A DNA stretch of 14,921 nt from Anaerolineales bacterium. Lineage in GTDB: Bacteria > Chloroflexota > Anaerolineae > 4572-78 > NAK82. A model generated the notes under the pieces. It had not been told where the DNA came from and ran no database searches. It saw nothing but the letters and a program-made list of their open reading frames with translations. Where the stretch lies: positions 1 to 14,921 of the forward strand of contig JAHELX010000080.1 in NCBI GenBank assembly GCA_024643945.1, written 5' to 3'. This document shows positions 7,898 to 13,242 of this stretch, in pieces (position 1 is the first letter of the stretch; each line of letters starts with the position of its first letter). The translations under genes were made by a program, and so were the position numbers.

Positions 7898-8200
7898 ATG
7901 CCCTACAAACCCGGTGAGATAGAAAATGCACTTCAAGGTAAGTTTCACTTTTCCCCATCTACTAGCCATAGCTCTAATCATCGGTGGTATGAGTTAAGTC
8001 TCCCCGGATTGCCTCTCATTGTTACAAAGGTATCCCATGGCAAAAAACAGATTGGCCGTAAGCTTGAAAGTATGATTGCCCGCCAGCTACGAGTACGGAC
8101 AAGTTTTCTTCGAGAGATGATTAATTGCACAAAGGATCGTGAAGACTACTACAGTCGAGTAACAGAAGATCCATTTCCACCGTGGAACATTCAATCTTGA
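7898..8200 (+). CDS. HicA-like small protein, probable toxin
   Basis: This 100-aa protein runs from ATG 7898 ('MPYKPGEIENALQGKFHF...'). The pattern is 'Kx.GEIe.AL..KF.F', then a His-containing strand 'SSNHRWYELSLPGLP' and 'LIVTKVSHGKKQIGRKL', and ends 'MIARQLRVRTSFLREMINCT'. This resembles a HicA-like double-stranded-RNA-binding-domain fold (helix, three strands with a His, helix). The 'TKVSHG..+Ig..L...iarQL.l...fl..i.C' variant is one I associate with uncharacterised HicA-like proteins. The canonical HicA 'G-SH' His would be His29 or His32 here. A longer reading from 7787 would overlap the HicB-like gene by 98 bases, so I reject that start. Likely role: mRNA interferase neutralised by the preceding gene product (inference). 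Confidence 0.55.
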   Translation: MPYKPGEIENALQGKFHFSPSTSHSSNHRWYELSLPGLPLIVTKVSHGKKQIGRKLESMIARQLRVRTSFLREMINCTKDREDYYSRVTEDPFPPWNIQS

Positions 8201-8222
8201 TTATCAGGGGATTGCGAGCGTG

Positions 8223-8489
8223 CTATACTTTCGCGAATGCTTTTCGCCACCTCATTAACTCAAAAAAGATCTCAGCATCCGCTGAGCCTTCTGGCGCAAC
8301 GATGGGGCTGCCTGTTATATTTTCCTCGATCTTTGCATAAACGCACGCGATTGTAGCAGGGTTTATCCGACCTTCCCCAAAATGAACAGTTGTTTTCGCT
8401 AGTTCCAGGCTGAAAAGACGCTGCAGCTTTTCAATCTCTATATATTCCCAATGTGTTACGCCCCCCCATTTGCCAAGGGCTAACGATCT
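8223..8489 (-). pseudogene. Start-less remnant of an unrecognised gene
   Basis: On the reverse strand, an 88-codon frame runs from just after a TAG (8490-8492) to TAG 8223-8225 without any ATG, GTG or TTG until near its end. It nonetheless reads like real protein: 'GGVTHWEYIEIEKLQRLFSL' then 'ELAKTTVHFGEGRINPATIA', 'CVYAKIEENITGSPIV' and 'FFELMRWRKAFAKV'. It looks like the C-terminal part of a gene that lost its 5' end or was cut by the TAG. I do not recognise the family. It converges on the HicA-like gene, with only 22 bases between the two stops. The frame continues upstream through the TAG into a 66-codon stretch (to 8690) that includes a hairpin and does not look coding. Confidence 0.5.
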
Positions 8490-8643
8490 CTAATCAAAAC
8501 AAAAGGGCCTGCCGCCCAACGCAGCTAACTTATACCCATATCTTGCTTCACCGGCATTAGCGCCCAGCCAAAACTCAGCGTATGCTGATGCACACCGTTT
8601 ATGTGTAACCGTCCACTGCCGTGATTCCCTGGAATGAACAAGT

Positions 8644-8680
8644 GCAAAGGGCACACCGCTGGTTTCAGTGTGCCCTTTGC
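8644..8680. terminator. Perfect 13-bp hairpin in the 8490-8769 gene-free stretch
   Basis: GCAAAGGGCACAC and GTGTGCCCTTTGC form a perfect 13-bp inverted repeat with an 11-nt loop. It lies about 90 bases beyond the stop of the reverse-strand BNR-like gene and could end its transcription, although no long U-run follows on that strand. I see no gene in the remaining 8490-8769 sequence. Confidence 0.5.
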
Positions 8681-8769
8681 TTTCATCCACCCTTAAGATA
8701 CGCGGCTAAGGCTGCCTTTTGCAGGGTATCCGCCTTTGGGATTAACCCTGGCTCCGGCTCGAAACCGAG

Positions 8770-9594
8770 CTAGGGCGTGACGTGCGCCACGTAGATGTCC
8801 GAGTCGCCGAAGCCTGCCGGGCAGACGTCGTAGATATTGGGCTTGGTCGTCGTAAAACCGGAAGCCCGCCAGGCATCCACCGCCGCACAGGCGGAGCCGT
8901 CACGCGTGTCGGTCCACGAGAACCAGAACGACCCGTCGGGGCTCACCGCGGCGCCATTGTAGTCGCCTACAAACTGGGCAGTCAGGCTGTTCGCCATCGC
9001 CACGTCCGGGTCAGACGAGGCTGCGCTGATCTTCACCGGGGCACCGAAGCTGGCGCCTCCGTCTGACGAGAGGACGTAGTAGGCGTCGTAGAAGACGACC
9101 CCCGCCCCGGGCTCGGTGCCCTCCGGCTTATCGTCGATCGCATTGAAACCGATGAACACATGGCTGCCCGACACCGCCACCGCCGGGTAAAAGGCGCTGC
9201 GCCCCGCGACGTCCCCTGCCGTACTTACACCCCAGGTTGCGCCGCCGTCCGTCGATTTAGCCAGCTTGACCACTGCGTGACCATCGGTATAGTCCGCCCA
9301 CACCACGTACAGGTTCCCGTCGGCGTCGATGTCCGCCATGGGGAAACTATTGGTGCGGAAACTGGCGCCCGGGAATGGCGACGGTACATCCGATTTGAGC
9401 GAAACCAGGAACGGCCGGCCGAATCTGGCGCCGCCGTCGGTTGAGCGCGCACTTAGAATCGCGCTCTGTCGCTGATAGGCCCCATCCCAGAAGACGTATA
9501 CGTCACCGTTGGGAGCCGTCCGGATGGTCGAGCCCTGGCGTCCACCCACTGCGCCGTTGTTGCGCGCCGGCGTCAACTGGCGCGGTTTCCCGCT
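8770..9594 (-). pseudogene. BNR/sialidase-like repeat protein, 5'-truncated
   Basis: The reverse strand encodes about 275 residues of a BNR-repeat (sialidase/neuraminidase-like beta-propeller) protein. Asp-box-type repeats are visible as 'STDGGARFGRP', 'STDGGATWG' and 'SSDGGASFGAP', with intervening 'NGDVYVFWDG' and 'DGNLYVVWADYTDG' strands and a C-terminal 'DPDVAMANSLTAQFVGDYNG'. Such proteins are normally secreted and bind or cleave glycans, but BNR repeats alone do not prove sialidase activity. Homology stops near 9594, just before 'GKPRQLTPARNNGAVGGRQG'. Upstream, the frame stays open to 9990 by chance but reads as antisense of forward-strand sequence, with no signal peptide at the proper place. 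The start and first blades are therefore missing. The stop is TAG at 8770-8772. It is GC-rich, unlike the sequence joined to it, so 9585-9600 looks like a recombination junction. Confidence 0.7.
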
Positions 9595-9602
9595 GGCAAC
9601 AC

Positions 9603-9722
9603 ATGCTGCAACATGGGAATCTGAATGATAGGGAAAGGCAAGAACTATTAACAGCAGTGTTGGGGCTTGTAAAGGACTATTACGCTCACCTGCATGATTC
9701 CGAGCTAAGACCTGAGATCTGA
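9603..9722 (+). CDS. Small ORF or gene fragment, unrecognised
   Basis: A 39-codon frame begins at ATG 9603 immediately beyond the BNR junction and ends at TGA 9720-9722. It reads 'MLQHGNLNDRERQELLTAVL' and then 'GLVKDYYAHLHDSELRPEI', which is helical and protein-like. No SD precedes it, and the frame stays open upstream only through antisense BNR sequence. It is therefore more likely the surviving tail of a gene cut at the same junction than a real small gene. Confidence 0.3.
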   Translation: MLQHGNLNDRERQELLTAVLGLVKDYYAHLHDSELRPEI

Positions 9723-9803
9723 ATAAAGGTTTCGAGACGGCATTTTTCGATGTAATGTAGGATGCGGCTGGGGTAAGAAATTTCTCAAGGAAAGAGCACT
9801 GCA

Positions 9804-10214
9804 ATGGATGATGAATTGAAAAAGGAATTGGAACGAAAAAAGAAGGAACAAAAACAGTTGCTGGGTGATTGACTAGACAAGTTTGGGAAAGTTTCTCAAA
9901 TTGCACCGTTCGTTCAGCAGGCAAGAGATCAAACACAGCAGCATCTGGAAGCGATAAGCACGATGCCCGAGGCTGTGGCTGAGATCCCACATGATCACCT
10001 GCTTGAGATATATCTAGGGATTTTCGTAACTAAGGATAAGACTATGAGTGATGACAACCTATCTTCAATCGTGCAACCACCAAACGAGCCAGAACAACGA
10101 AGAGCCTATGCTGATGGTTTTGGTACGGCGTTAATGGTGCTGGCTGGCCTGGTAGATTGTGACTTGACCCTCGGGGAAGCTTTAGAGTGTTGCCGGGCAT
10201 ATCTGGACGTGTAG
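9804..10214 (+). pseudogene. Unrecognised small gene interrupted by an in-frame TGA
   Basis: ATG 9804 has a good SD (AAGGAAAG, 9787-9794) and starts a charged helix 'MDDELKKELERKKKEQKQLL'. After 22 codons it hits TGA at 9870-9872. The same frame then continues for 113 codons to TAG 10212-10214: 'LDKFGKVSQIAPFVQQARDQ', 'MPEAVAEIPHDHLLEIYLG', and a C-terminal 'RRAYADGFGTALMVLAGLVD' with 'LGEALECCRAYLDV'. The peptide on either side reads smoothly across the stop (LLGD*LDKFGK), so a Trp codon (TGG to TGA) is the likely ancestor. Products could only start internally, for example at ATG 9963 or ATG 10045. I do not recognise the family. Selenocysteine is unlikely, because no hairpin follows the TGA and the context lacks redox character. 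Confidence 0.55.
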
Positions 10215-10239
10215 AAGAAATTGGCGCGATCCGGGGCAT

Positions 10240-10270
10240 CCCCTCCCCATATTAAGTATAGAGGGAGGGG
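10240..10270. terminator. Hairpin between convergent genes
   Basis: CCCCTCCC and GGGAGGGG form an 8-bp stem with a 15-nt AT-rich loop, 25 bases after the forward gene's stop and about 100 bases beyond the end of the reverse-strand mazF. It could serve as a bidirectional terminator, although U-runs are weak on both sides. Confidence 0.45.
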
Positions 10271-10371
10271 TCCAAATCTACAGTTTGCTAACAAAAATAG
10301 GCTCGGCGATACTATCGTTGCCGAAGCCGACTGTCTTCAGGCTATTAATTTTTCAATATAGATCATAGACT

Positions 10372-10707
10372 TTAGAGACCGAGAGTGTGTAGAACCACAC
10401 GGTTGACTTCAGCCAAGCGACTCACAGATAGGGAACCCCAATAATCTAATATTCCAGATTTGTCCAAGGCTCGAATTTGATGGCATAAAGCTACTGAGTC
10501 TTCTCTGAGGCCCCCTTCGGGGGCGGGTATCAAAACGCAGGAAGGTAAATTCCGACGTTTTAGGTTTGTGGTAAATGGAATAACAATAACAGTTTGTCCA
10601 GCTTGTATCAAGCGATCGTTCTGATAGATTAGAACAGGCCGGCGACCAGATTGCTCTGAACCTTTTGTTGGGTTTAGATCTGCCAGATATACATCGCCTC
10701 GTTTCAC
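10372..10707 (-). CDS. mazF: MazF/PemK-type mRNA interferase toxin
   Basis: This 111-aa protein has the full MazF/PemK/Kid pattern: 'MKRGDVYLADLNPTKGSEQS', 'GRRPVLIYQND', 'TVIVIPFTTNLKR', 'GGLREDSVALCHQIRALDKS' and 'YWGSLSVSRLAEVN'. MazF toxins cut mRNA at short ribosome-independent sites and stop growth until antitoxin is resupplied. Length and all core segments are normal, so it is probably active. The GTG start overlaps the TGA of the upstream antitoxin-like gene (GTGA), giving tight translational coupling in the usual antitoxin-first order. It is the last gene of a three-gene reverse-strand operon. Confidence 0.93.
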   Translation of the reverse strand: MKRGDVYLADLNPTKGSEQSGRRPVLIYQNDRLIQAGQTVIVIPFTTNLKRRNLPSCVLIPAPEGGLREDSVALCHQIRALDKSGILDYWGSLSVSRLAEVNRVVLHTLGL

Positions 10708-11081
10708 TCAGCATCTTCCTCTTGTCTAAGAATCTCAGCGTAGTGGGCCAAGCCAAGTTGAGCCAATTGCTGATCTTCCTCAGCGGCTTCCGCATATAAG
10801 ACTGTCAATTCTTCATCACTTAGAACGTCCCAAAGATTTTGCCTTTTCTCCAATTCTGGTTCAGATGCCCCCTTCAAAAAAAAGGTGGAACTGCTAAGCT
10901 GGTCAGCTGACACATCAGAGGATGAAGTTAGCTCGCCTACTATCGAACCATACACTATCTCCCCTTCAACATACAAGATATAATGATTGGCAGGGGGCTG
11001 CCCCCATTGGTCATATTCACCGCGAAAGTGAATAGACTGTGTTCTTTCAGCAGCCAACGTCTTCTCAATTTTGCTCATCAT
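10704..11081 (-). CDS. MazE-like antitoxin
   Basis: This 125-aa protein lies directly upstream of mazF and overlaps it by four bases. The C-terminal half ('ELEKRQNLWDVLSDEELTVL' and 'YAEAAEEDQQLAQLGLAHYA') is an acidic helical tail. It resembles the 'LYAEAAxED..LAe.GL.dYa' ending of antitoxins paired with MazF, the part expected to thread over the toxin. The N-terminal part ('SIHFRGEYDQWGQPPANHYI', 'LYVEGEIVYGSIV') is not a recognisable AbrB, CopG or RHH DNA-binding domain, so this is an atypical MazE. The double ATG at 11076-11081 follows GGAGGAGGAG. I prefer it to an ATG at 11099, which would lengthen the overlap with the upstream gene. The stop of that gene (11065) falls just inside this one, so all three genes are coupled. 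Confidence 0.7.
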   Translation of the reverse strand: MMSKIEKTLAAERTQSIHFRGEYDQWGQPPANHYILYVEGEIVYGSIVGELTSSSDVSADQLSSSTFFLKGASEPELEKRQNLWDVLSDEELTVLYAEAAEEDQQLAQLGLAHYAEILRQEEDAE

Positions 11082-11769
11082 CTCCTCCTCCTGCAACAAA
11101 ATTTCTCACTTCGTTTTCTATGTACTTGTCAACCATTTGTAGTCGTCTCATCGGCTCAAAAGGCACTCCAGGTTGTTTGGGTTGAGGCCATTTGAAGTCT
11201 GCCTCAATAAAGATTTTTTTGGTATCTTGTAGATAGGCCTCTATCTTTACTTCTATTTGAGTTGGATCATCTTCACCCGGAATGGGGGGCATGACGAATC
11301 TCAAGCCCCCACCTAGCACACGACGTCCAAAAATTGCTAATGAACTTTCCGATTGTCTCAGCCGGGTTTCCCATAATTCTTTGAAAGCATGCTCACTAGA
11401 GGTCTCATATAAATAGCGAATAGTCGAATCACAAGAGAGAATCTGCCTTGGGGTAACCCAGGTTTTCTCGAAAGCTTCTACAATCGCTTCTACCTCCTTA
11501 CCGAAAGCAGTCGAATCACGATTGGGATGGGGAGCAAGTATTAATAATTGTCCAACAGGTACCCCAACCATTGAAATAACCCGAATTTCAAGTGGGGATA
11601 CCTTTCTAACTACAAAAATCTCATTCTCCCTCTCCTCTCCACCACTATAATCAATACCCATATTCATAAGTTCCTGCTGAAAAGTTAGGTATCTTTTCTT
11701 ATTAATTTCGGGGGAGGGAGAAATGACATAGTTAATTCCCATATGAAGGGGAATACCTTCTGGATGCAT
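11065..11769 (-). CDS. Unrecognised 234-aa protein, first gene of the mazF operon
   Basis: This is a soluble 234-aa protein with no signal peptide or membrane segment. I do not recognise a family. Segments visible in order are 'GINYVISPSPEINKKRYLTF', 'EIFVVRKVSPLEIRVISMVG', 'GQLLILAPHPNRD', 'EAFEKTWVTPRQILSCDSTI', 'ELWETRLRQSESSLAIFGRR', 'IEVKIEAYLQDTKKIFIEAD' and 'PMRRLQMVDKYIENEVRNFV'. Alternating strands and helices suggest a compact alpha/beta domain ending in a helix. The start at 11769 has GAGG nine bases upstream and follows a good promoter. Its end overlaps the antitoxin-like gene, so it is stoichiometrically tied to the MazEF pair. It could be a chaperone, a third antitoxin component, or the missing DNA-binding regulator, since the antitoxin lacks one. 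All three are inference. Confidence 0.75.
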   Translation of the reverse strand: MHPEGIPLHMGINYVISPSPEINKKRYLTFQQELMNMGIDYSGGEERENEIFVVRKVSPLEIRVISMVGVPVGQLLILAPHPNRDSTAFGKEVEAIVEAFEKTWVTPRQILSCDSTIRYLYETSSEHAFKELWETRLRQSESSLAIFGRRVLGGGLRFVMPPIPGEDDPTQIEVKIEAYLQDTKKIFIEADFKWPQPKQPGVPFEPMRRLQMVDKYIENEVRNFVAGGGDDEQN

Positions 11770-11814
11770 TTATTTTAACCTCGTTGAGTTCACAAAGAAA
11801 ATTGTACCGCCCTC

Positions 11815-11843
11815 AGTATATCACACTTATCTCTCGCTTTCAA
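11815..11843 (-). promoter_or_regulatory. Sigma70-type promoter of the mazF operon
   Basis: On the reverse strand, TTGAAA (11843-11838) is followed after exactly 17 bases by TATACT (11820-11815), with a TG one base before the -10 (extended -10). Transcription would begin near 11808, leaving a leader of about 40 bases. This is the best promoter in the accessory region. A MITE target duplication begins nine bases upstream of the -35. Confidence 0.7.
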
Positions 11844-11851
11844 CCCTCGTT

Positions 11852-11860
11852 TTTAAACTT
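11852..11860. repeat. Left copy of the MITE target-site duplication
   Basis: TTTAAACTT directly abuts the left terminal inverted repeat, and an identical copy abuts the right end at 12001-12009. The empty site would have read CTCGTTTTTAAACTTTAACG. Confidence 0.85.
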
Positions 11861-12000
11861 CAGCAATTCCAAATTTGATTGCGTGATAAGGTGCAATGCA
11901 CTTGCTTTATGTCAAAACCAGTATTTTTCGCGATTTGAGCCCCTTCACTGGCGAAAAGTGCGTTGCACCTGAGGTTAAACGGCCAAATTTGGAACTGCTG
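11861..12000. mobile_element. 140-bp MITE with 17-bp terminal inverted repeats
   Basis: The element starts CAGCAATTCCAAATTTG (11861-11877) and ends CAAATTTGGAACTGCTG (11984-12000). These are inverted repeats with 16 of 17 bases matching. A perfect 9-bp direct repeat, TTTAAACTT, flanks it (11852-11860 and 12001-12009). Inside are two further nested inverted repeats: AGGTGCAATGCACTT (11889-11903) with AAGTGCGTTGCACCT (11956-11970), 14 of 15, and TTTTCGC (11925-11931) with GCGAAAA (11951-11957). The whole element can therefore fold into a long imperfect hairpin. It encodes no protein. A 9-bp duplication is produced by several IS groups, including IS4-like elements, whose transposase could mobilise it in trans. 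The neighbouring IS66-like fragment is not a proven partner, as that family usually makes 8-bp duplications. Confidence 0.85.
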
Positions 12001-12009
12001 TTTAAACTT
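12001..12009. repeat. Right copy of the MITE target-site duplication
   Basis: TTTAAACTT is identical to 11852-11860 and directly abuts the right terminal inverted repeat of the 140-bp element. Confidence 0.85.
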
Positions 12010-12048
12010 TAACGATTTTTTGTATCTTCTCAATAACTGGTGGGTAAG

Positions 12049-12792
12049 TTAGGCAGCAGACCACGAAGCGCCGAGCGCAAGCTCGCTTGCACGTGCTTCG
12101 ATCAGACTTGCCAACGATGGAATCTGGTTCATCTTGGAAATGCGATCGTGAACATACTGGTAGAAGCTGAGGCCCAATTTCCTGGTCGTTGCGACCAGGC
12201 TCATAAACGTGTCCCAGGCTCTGACGCCATCTTGGGTGAGCGGGCCGAAACTGATGTCGCGTTTTCGCACACGTTGACGCGCCTCCAACTCCGCCGGGTT
12301 GTTGTGCAACGGGATTTCCGGGTGCTTCAATACCATCAGCAAGGACGCTTTCTTCTCTCGTGTCTTGGCGATGCGTGCGTCCAGAGCATCGTATCCGGTA
12401 CAGGTCGAAAACAGCGGGTCAAACTCCGTTTCCAGCCGCACACGCTCTTCTGGGTCGGGTTGCTGTCGGTACGTCAACAACTGGTCGTAGAAGTCCCAGA
12501 ATTGCTTCCGAAAATCGTCCAACAGCTCCTGATGGTGGGGGATAACCGGCGTCAACCTCTTGTAATGTCGTCCCTCGTGCACCCAGCACAATCCCACCTC
12601 TTCCGTCAGCCAGTTGAATTGTGGCGCATCGTCGCATACCAACAACTGCACTATCGGCATGCCAGCTTCGGCGTGGTAGGCCGCCACTGCCACCGCGCCC
12701 AAAATCGCCTGGCGCTGTTGTACGCTCAGGTTCGGCAATCGCGTGTCCAGTTGATCCAGAAATGTCTGCTCGTCCAAGTCTTGTTCACTAGT
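12049..12792 (-). pseudogene. IS66-like transposase, 5'-truncated
   Basis: About 248 residues of the C-terminal part of an IS66-type DDE transposase are present on the reverse strand. Recognisable segments are 'QQRQAILGAVAVAAYHAEAG', 'VCDDAPQFNWLTEEVGLCWV', 'HEGRHYKRLTPVIPHHQELL' and 'HNNPAELEARQRVRKRDISF', then 'GPLTQDGVRAWDTFMSLVAT' and 'FYQYVHDRI'. The region with the first catalytic Asp and the helical N-terminus is missing. Homology fades at 'TSEQDLDEQTF' near 12792. The frame stays open to 13014, but that stretch is antisense to the tRNA-Sec gene and must not be counted as protein. The stop is TAA at 12049-12051, followed by 'ASWSAA' as the C-terminus. No convincing IS ends are visible on either side. 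Without its N-terminus the protein should be inactive. Confidence 0.75.
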
Positions 12793-12796
12793 GTAA

Positions 12797-12825
12797 TTGC
12801 TAATAAACGGGAAATGTGATAAGAT
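12797..12825 (+). promoter_or_regulatory. Candidate promoter of tRNA-Sec
   Basis: TTGCTA (12797-12802), a 17-base spacer and TAAGAT (12820-12825) preceded by TG (extended -10) precede the tRNA gene by about 80 bases. Each box matches the consensus at only 4 of 6 positions, so this is a weak candidate. It lies exactly at the truncated edge of the transposase fragment. Confidence 0.4.
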
Positions 12826-12907
12826 GCAATTCACCAATCTACCCAGTCTTTTTTCCAAAAAACTAACTTCCAGTCTTTTCCCCGTTGGGTGGATTGATTC
12901 CTCACGT

Positions 12908-13003
12908 GGGGGTGGATGTGCCCCGGTGGGTGCCCCGGTCTTCAAAATCGGTGGGCGGTCGCGAGCAGCGGGCGCCGGTGGGTTCGACTCCCATCCACTC
13001 CCG
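12908..13003 (+). tRNA. selC: tRNA-Sec (anticodon TCA)
   Basis: This is a 96-nt selenocysteine tRNA, which inserts Sec at recoded UGA codons with SelB. It has the bacterial hallmarks. The 8-bp acceptor stem is GGGGGTGG / CCACTCCC (one G-T pair, 12908-12915 with 12995-13002), with discriminator G13003. The 6-bp D stem is GTGCCC / GGGTGC with a 4-nt CGGT loop. The 5-bp anticodon stem CCGGT / ATCGG carries loop CTTCAAA, with anticodon TCA at 12942-12944. A long variable arm covers about 12952-12977 (GGCG / CGCC at its base). The T arm is GTGGG-TTCGACT-CCCAT. The 8+5 acceptor/T arrangement and long variable arm exclude an ordinary tRNA or a TCA suppressor. CCA is not encoded (GTCCC follows). A terminator hairpin follows closely. 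No selA or selB is in the window. Confidence 0.93.
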
Positions 13004-13008
13004 TCCCG

Positions 13009-13030
13009 GACCACGCCATACGGCGTGGTC
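13009..13030 (+). terminator. Intrinsic terminator of tRNA-Sec
   Basis: A perfect 9-bp stem (GACCACGCC / GGCGTGGTC) with a 4-nt loop is followed by TAATTT. It begins five bases after the mature tRNA end, where the tRNA transcript should stop. Confidence 0.75.
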
Positions 13031-13058
13031 TAATTTCCTCTCAAAACAGCACAAGGGC

Positions 13059-13087
13059 TTGCCAAAAACGTCGAAGTATGCTATAAT
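13059..13087 (+). promoter_or_regulatory. Strong promoter of the structured leader and zinc-motif gene
   Basis: TTGCCA (13059-13064), a 17-base spacer and a perfect TATAAT (13082-13087) preceded by TG (extended -10) form the best consensus promoter in the window. The start of transcription would be near 13094, leaving about 149 bases of leader before the next gene. Confidence 0.75.
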
Positions 13088-13122
13088 TTTGTCAACAGAA
13101 CATTAGTTCTCAGTTTTCAACC

Positions 13123-13225
13123 AAAGCGCTCGGGCAGAATACTCATCGGAAAGGGGAATTATCGTCTCCCCATGTCTGGAGTACGGCCCGAGCGCTTTCC
13201 ATTTGAGAGCGTAACTACCTCTCAG
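13123..13225 (+). ncRNA. Structured 5' leader, possible cis-regulatory RNA
   Basis: Arm 1 spans 13123-13198. A perfect 13-bp stem (AAAGCGCTCGGGC / GCCCGAGCGCTTT) is followed by a small internal loop and a 5-bp stem TACTC / GAGTA. A larger purine-containing internal loop (ATCGGAAA / ATGTCTG) comes next, then a GGGGA / TCCCC hairpin. Arm 2 spans 13203-13225, with TTGAGAG / CTCTCAG and a 9-nt loop, and ends three bases before the ribosome site AAGGA (13228-13232). The order of promoter, complex arm, small hairpin and SD is what a riboswitch or protein-binding leader would show. I cannot match it to a known class. It could also be a small RNA released from the leader, or a fold-back repeat. The pairing is from inspection, without energy calculation or covariation. 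Confidence 0.45.
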
Positions 13226-13242
13226 ATAAGGAATGGCTTAAC

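Noticed and set aside
8500..8600. Possible integron attC site (GTTGGGC on the reverse strand)
   Set aside because: No matching RYYYAAC partner or paired inner boxes at a suitable distance.
9870..9872. Selenocysteine codon read by the nearby tRNA-Sec
   Set aside because: No stable hairpin follows the TGA within the usual bacterial distance and flanking residues give no redox motif; Trp-to-stop decay is simpler.
9595..9990. N-terminal extension of the BNR-like protein to ATG at 9990
   Set aside because: The peptide has no BNR features or proper signal peptide and is antisense to forward-strand sequence with a better gene start (9804).
12040..12819. Forward-strand 259-codon frame
   Set aside because: It is antisense to the IS66-like transposase, which has clear family motifs on the reverse strand.
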